DNA from: an uncultured Lachnospiraceae bacterium
GTDB taxonomy: Bacteria > Bacillota > Clostridia > Lachnospirales > Lachnospiraceae
Assembly: GCA_945929965.1 (NCBI GenBank)
Contig: CAMEOT010000014.1
Span: 1-64,000, forward strand
Direction: 5' to 3'
DNA: 64,000 nt
Part shown: piece by piece, positions 1 to 8,766 of the stretch
Position numbering within the stretch: position 1 is the stretch's first letter
Layout of the letters: every line of letters starts with the position of its first letter
Position numbers and translations under genes: made by a program
The notes under the pieces: model-generated
The model's input: only the letters and a program-made list of their open reading frames with translations
The model's database searches: none
Told to the model about the DNA's origin: nothing

Positions 1-40
1 TCAAGGTTTTAAAGGATTTAAGAACAATAAAAACAGGTAG
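1..40 (+). CDS. Possible 3' end of an upstream gene (LrgA/CidA partner?)
   Basis: The window opens inside sequence that can be read in frame 2 to a TAG stop at 38-40 (last residues KNNKNR). Another open frame stops at 45-47, so the frame is not certain. LrgB genes are normally preceded by an lrgA/cidA gene, and the 38-base gap to the lrgB start would fit an operon. There is too little sequence to recognise any family. The assignment rests on gene context only. Confidence 0.25.
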   Translation, partial: QGFKGFKNNKNR

Positions 41-78
41 TTTTTGACACTACCGCAGATGATAAGGAGGACAGATAA

Positions 79-771
79 ATGAATGAAATATTGAGCCAGT
101 CTATCTTTTTCGGCATTGCTATTACACTGGTCACCTACGAGATCGGTCTGTGGATCAAACAGAAGACCGGAAAAGCCATTGCCAATCCCTTACTGATCTC
201 CGTAATCCTGATCGTGGCAGTATTGTTATTGTTCCATATAGATTATGAGACCTATGCAAACGGCGCGCAGTATATCAGCATTTTCCTGACTCCGGCAACG
301 GTCAGTCTGGCAGTGCCTCTGTATCGTCAGCTGGAGCTGTTAAAGACTTATCCCAAGGCCATTTTCGGCGGAATCATCGCCGGCGTTATGACTGCCATGG
401 TGAGCGTTTTTGCTTTAAGCCTGATGTTTGGTCTGAATCATGAGCAGTATGTAACGCTTCTGCCCAAGTCCATTACCACAGCTATCGGTATGGGGATTTC
501 TGAAAAAATGGGCGGCATTGTGACCATTACGGTAGTCGTGATCATTGTCACAGGCATCCTCGGCAACATTCTGGCAGAGACGATCTGCCGCCTGTGCAAG
601 ATCGAGGATCCCATTGCCAAAGGTCTTGCTATCGGTACCAGTGCCCATGCGCTGGGAACCGCGAAAGCCATGGAACTGGGCGAGATCGAAGGAGCCATGA
701 GCAGCCTGTCCATCGTGGTCTGCGGTATATTGACTGTGATTTCCGTATCTATATTTGCTAATTTTATTTAG
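79..771 (+). CDS. lrgB: LrgB/CidB-family membrane protein
   Basis: This is a 230-residue polytopic membrane protein with hydrophobic segments along its whole length and the family hallmarks LTPATVSLAVPLY (near residue 72) and KSITTAIGMGISEKMGG (near 130), followed by GTSAHALGTAKA (near 187). Family members pair with the holin-like LrgA/CidA and are linked to murein hydrolase control, and in some lineages to export of small organic acids such as pyruvate or glycolate. An AAGGAGG ribosome site at 64-70 fixes the ATG at 79. Length matches the family. The partner gene would lie off the left edge. The family is secure, the physiological role is inferred. Confidence 0.88.
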   Translation: MNEILSQSIFFGIAITLVTYEIGLWIKQKTGKAIANPLLISVILIVAVLLLFHIDYETYANGAQYISIFLTPATVSLAVPLYRQLELLKTYPKAIFGGIIAGVMTAMVSVFALSLMFGLNHEQYVTLLPKSITTAIGMGISEKMGGIVTITVVVIIVTGILGNILAETICRLCKIEDPIAKGLAIGTSAHALGTAKAMELGEIEGAMSSLSIVVCGILTVISVSIFANFI

Positions 772-840
772 TATAGAAAAGAATATCCTGCGCATACTAA
801 CCTCGCAAAGAATAGAAGGAATCAAAAGGAGGTTAACAGC

Positions 841-1026
841 ATGAGTGATATTTCAGAATTAGATCTGCAGAATCTGCGCCATCTGATCGGCGGCTTTGAC
901 ACGACCCACTGCAAAATGCAGGAGTACGCCAAGGAAGCGGAGGACCCGAAGGTAAAACAGTTTTTTGAAAAGGGGGCCCGCAGCGCTATGGAGAACAAAC
1001 AGCAGCTTATGAAGTTTTTGCAGTAA
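841..1026 (+). CDS. Small CotF-like spore coat protein
   Basis: This 61-residue helical, charged protein begins MSDISELDLQNLRHLIGG and ends in a Lys/Gln-rich helix. It resembles the short partner proteins that Clostridia encode next to CotF-type coat proteins. These have ferritin-like four-helix character and a conserved stretch around EYAKEAEDPKVKQFF. AAAAGGAGG at 824-832 sets the start. The next gene begins 12 bases after its stop and is a clearer CotF-like protein, so the two probably form a sporulation operon. No enzymatic motif is visible. It could also be an uncharacterised sporulation protein outside the Coat_F family. Confidence 0.6.
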   Translation: MSDISELDLQNLRHLIGGFDTTHCKMQEYAKEAEDPKVKQFFEKGARSAMENKQQLMKFLQ

Positions 1027-1038
1027 GGAGGCAGCAGA

Positions 1039-1293
1039 ATGCAGGAAAAGACAATGGTAGCAGATACTCTGGCCGGGATCAACGGAGAACTGACCCGCTA
1101 TGCGGGAATGATCGCTCAGTCAGAGAACAAGGAATTAAAACAGACACTGAAGCAGTTCCGTACTGCCTGTGAGCAGTCCCAGGAGGAGCTGTATCAGATT
1201 GCCAGAGAGAAATCTTATTATGTGCCGGCAGAGAAAGCCACTGCGGAAGAGGTGGCACATGTGAGAAGCCTGTTCACACAGGGAACTCTGTAA
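1039..1293 (+). CDS. CotF-family spore coat protein
   Basis: This 84-residue protein shows the features of the clostridial spore coat CotF group: MVADTLAGINGELTRYAGMI, then Gln/Glu-rich helices, then the characteristic EKSYYVPAEKAT segment near residues 61-72. Such proteins are made late in sporulation and deposited on the spore. A GGAGG motif lies at 1026-1030, and the gene follows its smaller partner by only 12 bases. A strong hairpin at 1317-1353 closes the pair. The family call comes from recognition of the C-terminal motif. Its exact location in the coat is unknown. Confidence 0.72.
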   Translation: MQEKTMVADTLAGINGELTRYAGMIAQSENKELKQTLKQFRTACEQSQEELYQIAREKSYYVPAEKATAEEVAHVRSLFTQGTL

Positions 1294-1316
1294 AAGAATT
1301 TGAGAGAATGAACCAG

Positions 1317-1357
1317 ATAAGCCTTTCGGAAAAAATATTACCGGAAGGCTTATATTT
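1317..1357 (+). terminator. Hairpin terminator after the coat-protein pair
   Basis: A 13-bp stem pairs ATAAGCCTTTCGG (1317-1329) with CCGGAAGGCTTAT (1341-1353), with one G-U pair and an A-rich loop. It is followed by a short, imperfect T-rich tract. Confidence 0.65.
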
Positions 1358-1490
1358 GTATGCCGGGAAGAAATTCCGGATGGAAATGCAGGCATGGTAG
1401 AACATGACCGAAGGCGCGATTCGTATTTTCATAGGACATCCCGACATTCGCATATAGTGAAACGAAGGAATAGCAGGCGGTTTGGAGAAG

Positions 1491-2165
1491 ATGCTTAACT
1501 ATATCTGGGCAGGAATGATCCTGTTAGGTGTGATCTACGGTGTCTGTACCGGGCAGATGAGTGCATTGACAGGAGGGGCGCTTGACAGTGCCGGAGAGGC
1601 GGTGAGTCTCTGCATCACCATGGCAGGGGTCATGGCACTGTGGATGGGACTGATGGAAATCGCGCAGGAATCCGGTATGATCACGAAGATGACAAAGGGT
1701 ATCCGGCCTTTTCTGAAATTTATGTTCCCAAGACTTCCGGAAGATCATCCGGCGGGGGAATACATAGCCACAAATCTGATCGCCAATGTGCTGGGGCTTG
1801 GCTGGGCGTGTACCCCGGCGGGACTGAAAGCCATGGAACAGCTGGCGAAGCTGGAGGAGCAGAGGAGAGAACAGCGGCAGATAGAGCAGCAGGGAATGCA
1901 GTCTGTGAACAGGCAGTCACGGCCCGGAACCGGAGAACGACTGGAGAGCGGACGGCACGGAACGAATGTGTCAGTTGCCAGCAATGAAATGTGTACGTTT
2001 CTGATCCTGAATATTTCGTCCTTACAACTGATCCCGGTCAACATGATTGCCTATCGCAGCCGATACGGCAGTGCCAACCCGGCGGTGATCATTGCTCCGG
2101 CACTGGTGGCTACACTTTTCAGTACCATCATTTCCGTGATTTATTGTAAATGGAAGGATAGGTAA
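1491..2165 (+). CDS. spmA: Spore maturation protein A (SpmA), with a hydrophilic insert
   Basis: SpmA works with SpmB in dehydration of the spore core and so in spore heat resistance. It is an integral membrane protein related to nucleoside-recognition (Gate) domain proteins. The N-terminus MLNYIWAGMILLGVIYG, the motif PEDHPAGEYIATNLIANVLGLG and the motif ASNEMCTFLILNISSLQLIP are all diagnostic. An in-frame TTG lies at 1482, but homologues begin at the MLNY methionine, so I start at 1491. Between about residues 124 and 162 there is a polar Arg/Gln/Gly-rich stretch (AKLEEQRREQRQ to GRHGTNV) that looks longer than the short linker usual here. spmB starts 6 bases after the stop. Confidence 0.9.
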   Translation: MLNYIWAGMILLGVIYGVCTGQMSALTGGALDSAGEAVSLCITMAGVMALWMGLMEIAQESGMITKMTKGIRPFLKFMFPRLPEDHPAGEYIATNLIANVLGLGWACTPAGLKAMEQLAKLEEQRREQRQIEQQGMQSVNRQSRPGTGERLESGRHGTNVSVASNEMCTFLILNISSLQLIPVNMIAYRSRYGSANPAVIIAPALVATLFSTIISVIYCKWKDR

Positions 2166-2170
2166 GGACC

Positions 2171-2698
2171 ATGATAAACGTATTGACACATATGTCAGAT
2201 ATTATGATCCCCATGGTGATCTTCTGGATCGTGGGTTACGGAATGGTCTCAGGGGTGAAAGTATACGAGACTTTTTTGAAGGGGGCAAAAGAGGGGCTGC
2301 GTATTGTGGTGGAGATCCTTCCGACACTGGTAGGACTGATGATGGCAGTGGGAATCCTTCGGACTTCCGGATTTTTTGAATTGTTAGGGAAGCTGATCGG
2401 ACCGGCGACGCAGGCTGTGGGACTTCCGACGCAGCTGATCCCGCTGCTTATCGTAAAAATGTTCTCTTCCTCCGCGGCTACCGGGCTGGTGCTGGATATT
2501 TTCAAGACCTGCGGCCCGGACTCTTATGCCGGGATGCTGACATCAATCCTTATGAGCTGTACCGAGACGGTTTTTTATACCATGAGTGTGTATTTTCTGG
2601 CGGCAAAGGTAACGAAAACCCGCTACACGTTGCCGGGGGCACTGCTGGCAACGTTAGCGGGAACAGTGGCAAGCATTTTTCTTGCGGGGAAAATGTGA
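2171..2698 (+). CDS. spmB: Spore maturation protein B (SpmB)
   Basis: This 175-residue membrane protein is the usual partner of SpmA. It shows the Gate-domain motifs of the family: VEILPTLVGLMMAVGILRTSG near residue 47, VKMFSSSAATGLVLD near 94, and TSILMSCTETVFYTMSVYF near 123. It has four to five hydrophobic segments and no signal peptide. It starts 6 bases after spmA ends, so the two are cotranscribed and probably translationally coupled. Length is typical. The pair is expected to act in the membranes around the forespore. Confidence 0.92.
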   Translation: MINVLTHMSDIMIPMVIFWIVGYGMVSGVKVYETFLKGAKEGLRIVVEILPTLVGLMMAVGILRTSGFFELLGKLIGPATQAVGLPTQLIPLLIVKMFSSSAATGLVLDIFKTCGPDSYAGMLTSILMSCTETVFYTMSVYFLAAKVTKTRYTLPGALLATLAGTVASIFLAGKM

Positions 2699-2707
2699 TG
2701 ATAATCC

Positions 2708-2761
2708 CGCAATATGCGAATATTGGGTAGAATTGTGAGAGTGCGCAGTACGGAACAATTC
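2708..2761. terminator. Two small hairpins between convergent spmB and the AEC gene
   Basis: CAATAT/ATATTG pairs at 2710-2725, and GAATTGT/ACAATTC pairs at 2730-2761. Neither has a convincing T tract, so they are weak candidates for a shared terminator between two genes that converge 78 bases apart. Confidence 0.35.
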
Positions 2762-2776
2762 GTGGGCATCATGTAA

Positions 2777-3724
2777 CTAAATCAATTGCAGACTCCGCAA
2801 AATGAACAAAAATACCGTCAGAGTGATGGAACTTAAAAACGTGGTGGCAACAACCACGCTGGAAGTCAAAGTTCCTTCGTGGTTCATGTTTTTCGCCATA
2901 ATATAACAGCTTACGGTGGTGGGGGAGCCTAACATAATGAGGATTGCCACCAGTTTTTCTCCGGTAAAGCCAAAATGGACGGCAAGCGGCAGAAACAGTG
3001 CAGGCCATACTACCAGCTTTAACACGGTTGCCACTCCGGTGGGGACTAAAAGCTTTAAGGCTTTTTTACCCTCGAATCCGGCACCGAGGCCGATCAGGGC
3101 CAGAGGGGTAGCCAGTACGGCAACATTGCTGATGGTCTTGGAAATGATCACGGGATAATGGATCCGGCAGGCGCTGGACAGCATGCCCAGGGCGATACTG
3201 ATAATGATCGGATTCGTGATGATCCCTTTTAAGGATTTCAGCAGGGATTCTTTATCGAAGCCCTTCGCATCCGGTCCGGTGAAGGACAGGATCAGTACGG
3301 CAGCGATATTGTACAGGGGAACCGTACCCACAATCATCAGGGGAGCCATGCCGGAGTTTCCGTAGATGTTCTGTATAAAGGCGATACCCAGGACAGCGGC
3401 ACTGCTGCGGTAGCTTGCCTGGACAAGCTCTCCCAGGCGGGATTTGTTTTTATAAAAAATGCCTGCCACGCCCCAGGTGATGACGATGCAGAACAGGGTC
3501 ACGAAGAAGCAGAACAGCACGTAACCGGTATCCCATACACTGTAAAAATCTGCAGTGGACATGTCCTTGAACAAAAGTACGGGAAGAGTGATTTTATAAT
3601 TGAATGAATTCAGGGTTTTGACAAATGAGTCGTTGGTAACATGCAGCTGCTGTAAAACATAACCGATCACCATGACCAGGAATACGGGGATCGTTGCATT
3701 CAAACTGAATAATAGTTGTTCCAT
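2777..3724 (-). CDS. AEC-family (auxin efflux carrier-type) transporter
   Basis: This 315-residue protein has about ten hydrophobic segments in the two-times-five arrangement of AEC permeases. It begins MEQLLFSLNATIPVFLVMVIGYVL and carries the family's central NPIIISIALG motif near residue 173, with ALIGLGAGFEGKK in the second half and GSPTTVSCYIMAKNM near the C-terminus. Bacterial members export or exchange small carboxylates such as malate. Bacteria do not use them for auxin. A strong minus-strand terminator at 3772-3814 separates it from the upstream DUF885 gene, so it has its own promoter. Substrate cannot be read from sequence. Confidence 0.85.
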   Translation of the reverse strand: MEQLLFSLNATIPVFLVMVIGYVLQQLHVTNDSFVKTLNSFNYKITLPVLLFKDMSTADFYSVWDTGYVLFCFFVTLFCIVITWGVAGIFYKNKSRLGELVQASYRSSAAVLGIAFIQNIYGNSGMAPLMIVGTVPLYNIAAVLILSFTGPDAKGFDKESLLKSLKGIITNPIIISIALGMLSSACRIHYPVIISKTISNVAVLATPLALIGLGAGFEGKKALKLLVPTGVATVLKLVVWPALFLPLAVHFGFTGEKLVAILIMLGSPTTVSCYIMAKNMNHEGTLTSSVVVATTFLSSITLTVFLFILRSLQLI

Positions 3725-3767
3725 GGGAATTGTATGCCTTTCTGTGATAGGAAGCTAAATATAGGAA

Positions 3768-3814
3768 GAAAAAAGCCCCTCTCCTTTTGCAAGTATAGAA
3801 AAGGAGGGGGGGTT
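3768..3814 (-). terminator. Rho-independent terminator of the DUF885 gene
   Basis: Read on the minus strand, AAACCCCCCTCCTTTT (from 3814) pairs with AAAAGGAGAGGGGCTTT (to 3772) around a 10-nt loop, followed by a T run. It sits 44 bases past the stop of the gene ending at 3858. Confidence 0.85.
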
Positions 3815-3857
3815 TGTCAAGTTATGGTCTTGTGTTGTTTTACAAGGCTGTTCTATT

Positions 3858-5777
3858 TTACAGCAGCTCCTCCAGCAAGGAAAAATCACAGCAGCCATTT
3901 TCCAGATAAAATGTGTGAAAGCGAAGGTCGGAATACCTGTCACCCCAATGGGACCGGGCAGTTTCCCGTAATTTCAAAATCTCCAGATAGCCCACATAAT
4001 ACTTCGGATAATTGCAGGGCTCTTCCGCAATATAAGTATAGATCGCCTTGCAGGCTTCCGGGGAATCAATGCCAAACTTTCCAAGGAATGTGGCAGTCTG
4101 ATCGTATCCGGCACCTTCCCCGTGGATCAGAAGGTCCAACAGAGTATACATGCACAGCTGAAGGCTCCGGGTATGTTTTTCCAGGAGAGCGGCCTGTGCG
4201 GCATCCGACTGTCCGCACTGTTCGAGCAGATCTGCCGCATAATCATAGGAAATAAATTCTACATACAGCGCCCAACCCTCCAAATATCCGCCGTACCAGA
4301 TCAGCTTTCTCACAGGATCCATGTCTTTATCTAAAAAGGCACGGTTACTATACACGGTCTGATAGAGATGCCCGGGAAAACCTTCGTGTGCCAGGGTCGT
4401 ATAGAGCTCCAGTCCCATGGGAGAATTGCGGCGGTTTATATAGATGACATTATTGTCAGAATCGCCCAGGGGAGTCGTCAGGTAAAAAGCCGGTGCACTG
4501 TAAGGCTCCAGACTGGGAACGACATCCTTGACAGTAAAGGAGGGAGTGGGATTACTGACAGGAAAGTCATTTATCATGCGTGATTGTAGATCGGAAAGCA
4601 TTTCTTCCGGTTCCGGGATGGGAAAATCTTCCGTGATCCCTTCGGAAAGCATGGAAAGCAGAGAAGGGGACTGTTGTGTCAGGCTGCGGATGGCCGCCTG
4701 TTCCTCCTGAAATTGCGCCAGAAGCATTTGCACCAGTTCTTTTTCCGAACGGGAGGAACCGGTCTCGGCGAAAAGAAGGTGGTGATAGTAAGTCTTCCCA
4801 TCCGGCAACAGGGCGAGACCTTTCGGCAGGGCGCCGGATGTATCTATGATCCCACCGGGAGACGCCTGAGAGATAGAAGATGTCTGACCGACAGAGCCGG
4901 AAGTCTCCAGAGAGTACAGTCCTTCGGATAGTGTGGCGTAGGCAGGCTGTACTACCGTGGTGAGCAGCCGGTCATTTTCCTTAAGAAAGGAAGAGACAAC
5001 TTCGGCAGATAATATGCCCTGTGCCTGCAATTCCACCAGCCGGTCTTCAAAGGTGGTCTGCAAAAAGTGGGTTCCTTGTGCCAGTTCTTGTATGGTGACG
5101 ATGGTGTCACATTGCTTTCGGACTTTTTCCAGGGAAACATCCGGCATGAGGAAGCCTGCGGCAGCTTTTTCCTGCTCATAGAGGAGCAAGGAGGCAAAAT
5201 AATCGTCCACCTGGTCTAAGAGTTCCAGGTAGTCTGTCACATCCCGCCTGGAACGGAAGGTGTATTCTGCCAGCAGGATGGGGAGCTGTGACTGCATTCC
5301 CGAAGATGGGGACAGCGGTTCGTTGTAATAGGGGAACTGCGCCAACGCCAGGTCATTTTCCAGAGACCGCTGTAGGAGTGTATAGGTGAAAGCATTCTCC
5401 GGTGAGAGCTTATCGTAAGCAATACAACTTAGTTGTCTAAGGAGCGCAGAACAACGTTCCCCACTCGCGTCCGACTGCCCAGAGGTATAAATCGGAAGGA
5501 CAGGCTCGTAATCCGTGATCCCAAAGGCGGCAGGATCTGCAATGGTGTAGTGCATGTTCAGGGTGCTGGCAGCCATTTCCTCCCGGAAAACCTGAGATGT
5601 GAATTGTTCAAAGCGCCTGTCTGCGGAAGTACAACGGGACAAAAGAGCCATAGCGCCGGTGAGGCCGCAAAGGAGGCAGATACACAGAAGCAGTTGGTGG
5701 AAGGAAAGGGAAGGACGTTTTCGCACGATAGTTACCTGATGACAGAGAGTGTTGGTAAAAGTATATGTGAACAGCAC
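3858..5777 (-). CDS. DUF885-family membrane-anchored putative metallopeptidase
   Basis: This is a 639-residue protein of the DUF885 family. These are zinc-peptidase-like proteins with an HExxPGH signature, seen here as HEGFPGH within TTLAHEGFPGHLYQ near residue 475. A hydrophobic stretch at about residues 27-46, after an Arg/Lys-rich start, predicts an N-terminal signal anchor facing outward. The mapped start is GTG 5777. A second GTG at 5726, preceded by CAGGT, is an equally good start and would put the charged segment at the very N-terminus. Other conserved parts include YINRRNSPMGLE and YLEGWALYVEF. Substrates are unknown. The gene stands alone and ends at a strong terminator. Confidence 0.8.
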   Translation of the reverse strand: MLFTYTFTNTLCHQVTIVRKRPSLSFHQLLLCICLLCGLTGAMALLSRCTSADRRFEQFTSQVFREEMAASTLNMHYTIADPAAFGITDYEPVLPIYTSGQSDASGERCSALLRQLSCIAYDKLSPENAFTYTLLQRSLENDLALAQFPYYNEPLSPSSGMQSQLPILLAEYTFRSRRDVTDYLELLDQVDDYFASLLLYEQEKAAAGFLMPDVSLEKVRKQCDTIVTIQELAQGTHFLQTTFEDRLVELQAQGILSAEVVSSFLKENDRLLTTVVQPAYATLSEGLYSLETSGSVGQTSSISQASPGGIIDTSGALPKGLALLPDGKTYYHHLLFAETGSSRSEKELVQMLLAQFQEEQAAIRSLTQQSPSLLSMLSEGITEDFPIPEPEEMLSDLQSRMINDFPVSNPTPSFTVKDVVPSLEPYSAPAFYLTTPLGDSDNNVIYINRRNSPMGLELYTTLAHEGFPGHLYQTVYSNRAFLDKDMDPVRKLIWYGGYLEGWALYVEFISYDYAADLLEQCGQSDAAQAALLEKHTRSLQLCMYTLLDLLIHGEGAGYDQTATFLGKFGIDSPEACKAIYTYIAEEPCNYPKYYVGYLEILKLRETARSHWGDRYSDLRFHTFYLENGCCDFSLLEELL

Positions 5778-6047
5778 CTAGGATAGACTTACCCGGTGCG
5801 CAGGGCACCCTGACGTCCTACGGATAAGTGATTTAGAAAACGGAGTTGTGCACCATACAACCATGAAAATGCATCTACAAAAGACAAAAGATGTATGGAC
5901 TTTGAAGCATTGTCTTATTATACTGAAATTAATTGATACCAGGGGCAAAGGTATTCTAAAAAACCTGGGTAAAAAGATAGCAGAGTGTAAGAGATAATGA
6001 AGGAAAAAGGAAGCAGAAACGATATAAAAGCATAAGGAGAAGATTAA

Positions 6048-7634
6048 ATGAACGAAACAGCAAAAGAAGCCATCAAAGCAGGAAAGGCGGTTCTGGGTAT
6101 TGAATTCGGTTCCACCAGGATCAAAGCGGTACTGGTAGATGTTAGCCACACCCCCATTGCCATGGGAACTTACGACTGGGAGAACCGACTGGAGAACAAT
6201 ATTTGGACCTATAGCCTGGAGGACATCTGGAAAGGACTGCAGGGCTGTTATAAGAGCCTGACAGAGGATGTGGAAGCAAAATACGGTGAGAAGCTGACTA
6301 CGCTGGGGGCACTGGGATTCAGCGGAATGATGCACGGCTATATGCCTTTTAATGCAGAAGGTGAACTCCTGGTACCTTTCCGTACCTGGAGAAATACGAT
6401 GACGGAAGAAGCCTGCAAGAAGCTGATTCCGGTATTTAACTTCAATATCCCACAGAGATGGAGCATCGCCCATCTGTATCAGGCAATCTTAAGCGGAGAA
6501 GAGCACGTAAAGGATATCGCATTTTTCACCACCCTGGCAGGCTATATTCACTGGAAACTGTCCGGTGAAAAAGTCCTGGGCATCGGTGAGGCAGCAGGCA
6601 TGTTCCCTATTGATTCCACCATTATGGACTTTGATCAGAAGATGTTAGACCAGTTCGATGGATTACACAATTTTGACTGGAAGATCCGCGATATTCTGCC
6701 CAAGGTACTGACAGCCGGAGAGCCTGCCGGTGTTCTGACCGCAGAGGGAGCCAGATTACTGGATCCTACCGGAACCTTACAGCCCGGTGCACCCATGTGT
6801 CCTCCCGAGGGTGATGCGGGAACCGGAATGGTAGCTACCAACAGCGTGGCTGTCCGCACCGGTAATGTCTCTGCCGGAACCTCTATTTTTGCCATGATCG
6901 TACTGGAAAAGGCTATGGAAAAAGTACACGAAGAGATCGATATGGTCACTACTCCCGACGGTATGCCCGTGGCAATGGTACACTGCAATAACTGTACCTC
7001 CGATCTGAATGCCTGGGTTAACCTCTTCGGCGAGTGTGTAGAGAGCTTTGGCGTGAAAGTAGACAAGAACGAGCTGTACGGTGTGCTGTACCGTAAGGCA
7101 CTGGAAGGTGCTGCGGATTGCGGCGGCGTAACGGCATATAACTATTTTTCCGGAGAACCCATCACCGGTCTGGATGCCGGTCGTCCTATGGTGGTAAGAA
7201 CTCCCGATGCGGACTTTTCACTGGCAAACTTCATGCGTTCCCACCTGTACAGCGCAGTTGCTACGCTGAAGATCGGTATGGATATTCTGTTAAAAGAAGA
7301 GCATGTGGCAGTGGATTCCCTGATGGGACACGGCGGCTTTTTCAAGACTCCCGTGGTGGGACAGCGTGTCATGGCAGCGGGTATGAACGCACCGATCACC
7401 GTTATGGATACGGCAAGCGAAGGTGGTGCCTGGGGTATTGCCATTCTGGCAGCTTTCATGAAGGAGAAAAAAGACGGTGAGCCCCTTTCTTCTTATTTGA
7501 ATGACAAGATCTTCGCGGGACAGACCGGAACCACATGGAATCCGGACCCTGAGGATGTGAAGGGATTTGAGGCTTTCCTGGAAGAGTATAAAAAGCTCCT
7601 TCCCGCAGAGAAGGCAGCGGTTGCCGCAAAATAA
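6048..7634 (+). CDS. FGGY carbohydrate kinase, probable L-ribulokinase of the AraK type
   Basis: This 528-residue sugar kinase has the ASKHA fold: first phosphate loop [15 protein letters not shown] (residues 17-31), [10 protein letters not shown] near 91, [29 protein letters not shown] near 248-276, and [13 protein letters not shown] near 426. It phosphorylates a ketopentose using ATP in the cytoplasm. Automatic naming would give xylulokinase, but the next gene is an L-ribulose-5-P 4-epimerase and then transketolase. Clostridia use a distinct FGGY ribulokinase (AraK, described in Clostridium acetobutylicum) in that setting. I therefore favour L-ribulose as substrate. Xylulose remains possible. 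No isomerase gene is present here. Confidence 0.82.
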   Translation: MNETAKEAIKAGKAVLGIEFGSTRIKAVLVDVSHTPIAMGTYDWENRLENNIWTYSLEDIWKGLQGCYKSLTEDVEAKYGEKLTTLGALGFSGMMHGYMPFNAEGELLVPFRTWRNTMTEEACKKLIPVFNFNIPQRWSIAHLYQAILSGEEHVKDIAFFTTLAGYIHWKLSGEKVLGIGEAAGMFPIDSTIMDFDQKMLDQFDGLHNFDWKIRDILPKVLTAGEPAGVLTAEGARLLDPTGTLQPGAPMCPPEGDAGTGMVATNSVAVRTGNVSAGTSIFAMIVLEKAMEKVHEEIDMVTTPDGMPVAMVHCNNCTSDLNAWVNLFGECVESFGVKVDKNELYGVLYRKALEGAADCGGVTAYNYFSGEPITGLDAGRPMVVRTPDADFSLANFMRSHLYSAVATLKIGMDILLKEEHVAVDSLMGHGGFFKTPVVGQRVMAAGMNAPITVMDTASEGGAWGIAILAAFMKEKKDGEPLSSYLNDKIFAGQTGTTWNPDPEDVKGFEAFLEEYKKLLPAEKAAVAAK

Positions 7635-7806
7635 TTTTTCAGACGCAAAATATGTCTGCATAGTGCACGGAAGGATACCGCATGTAGGTTGGTGTGCGGT
7701 GCATGAGAGCACATAAGTGTATGATACCTGAGGGCACGGCACATAAGTGCACGACATATAGGTGTCGGAAAACTTGCGGGTTTTAGAAAGAAATGAGGTT
7801 TAGGAT

Positions 7807-8511
7807 ATGTTAGAAGAATTAAAACAGAAAGTATATGAAGCAAATATGGATCTGCCCCGGTATGGTCTGGTGACTTTTACCTGGGGAAATGTCAGCGCCA
7901 TTGACAGAGAGAGCGGATTGTTCGTCATCAAACCCAGCGGCGTGGATTACGACAAGCTGACACCGGAGATGATGGTAGTCATGGATCTGAATGGCAATAA
8001 GGTAGAGGGAAACTTAAATCCCTCTTCCGACACCGCTACTCATCTGGAGTTATACAAGGCATTCCCGGAGATCGGCGGTATCGTACATACCCATTCTTCC
8101 TATGCCACCAGCTGGGCGCAGGCGGGAAGAGACATTCCCTGCTACGGAACCACCCATGCAGATTATATCTATGGCCCGGTTCCTTGTGTGCGCTGTCTGA
8201 CCAAGGAAGAAATCGAGGACGCTTACGAGGAAAATACCGGACACCTGATCGTTAACGAGTTCAAACGTCTGGGAAAGGATCCGAAAGCCGTGCCTGCCGT
8301 TCTGTGCAAGAACCATGGGCCTTTTGCCTGGGGCAAGGATGCCAAAGAGGCTGTCCACAATGCGGTAGTACTGGAAGAGGTGGCAAAAATGGCATACCGC
8401 GCCGAGATGATCAACCCCGGGATCCAGCCGGCACCGCAGGAGCTGCAGGATAAGCACTATAATCGCAAGCATGGAAAGAATGCATACTATGGTCAAACAG
8501 TTCAGAAATAG
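7807..8511 (+). CDS. araD: L-ribulose-5-phosphate 4-epimerase
   Basis: This zinc enzyme epimerises L-ribulose 5-phosphate to D-xylulose 5-phosphate, the entry of L-arabinose into the pentose phosphate pathway. The 234-residue class II aldolase fold shows TWGNVSAID (phosphate binding, near residue 24), [21 protein letters not shown], the zinc ligands in [17 protein letters not shown], and the third histidine in [13 protein letters not shown]. Length fits AraD (about 230). It follows the kinase after 172 bases that contain small direct repeats and precedes transketolase. UlaF/SgbE (ascorbate pathway) epimerases are close relatives, but the neighbouring genes favour AraD. Confidence 0.92.
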   Translation: MLEELKQKVYEANMDLPRYGLVTFTWGNVSAIDRESGLFVIKPSGVDYDKLTPEMMVVMDLNGNKVEGNLNPSSDTATHLELYKAFPEIGGIVHTHSSYATSWAQAGRDIPCYGTTHADYIYGPVPCVRCLTKEEIEDAYEENTGHLIVNEFKRLGKDPKAVPAVLCKNHGPFAWGKDAKEAVHNAVVLEEVAKMAYRAEMINPGIQPAPQELQDKHYNRKHGKNAYYGQTVQK

Positions 8512-8713
8512 AATTTGGCTTATAGTGTGTGGACGCTTGCGTACTAAGCACTATATGACAAATTCTATTAGCGAAGCGCCCCTCCATGAAATAAATTTTC
8601 GAGCGAAGTGAGAAAATTTATGAATGGCAGGGCAAAGTTGTTAGGACGAGACCGCAATATTTTACGGCAGAAGAGCAATTCTTCTACTGGACTAGCATCG
8701 GGAAGTATGCTAG
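8510..8713. repeat. Three inverted repeats in the araD-transketolase gap
   Basis: The 255-base gap holds three hairpins. The first pairs AGAATTTG (8510-8517, overlapping the araD stop) with CAAATTCT (8559-8566), with an inner ATAGTG/CACTAT. The second is a perfect ATAAATTTTC/GAAAATTTAT pair (8591-8600 and 8612-8621). The third is ACTAGCAT/ATGCTAGT (8691-8698 and 8706-8713). None has a T run, so they look like RNA processing or stability elements, or short genomic repeats, rather than terminators. Confidence 0.5.
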
Positions 8714-8766
8714 TATAACAACGTAAATTGCAACAGATAGGCCAATATGGCGGAATGGAGGAAACA

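Noticed and set aside
5902-5924. Promoter for the FGGY kinase (TTGAAG with TATACT)
   Set aside because: The spacer would be only 11 bases, and no alternative -35 at a normal distance was convincing.
7709-7749. Direct repeats GCACATAAGTG at 7709 and 7739
   Set aside because: Two 11-bp copies 30 bases apart in a low-complexity leader. I could not link them to a regulator or a structure.
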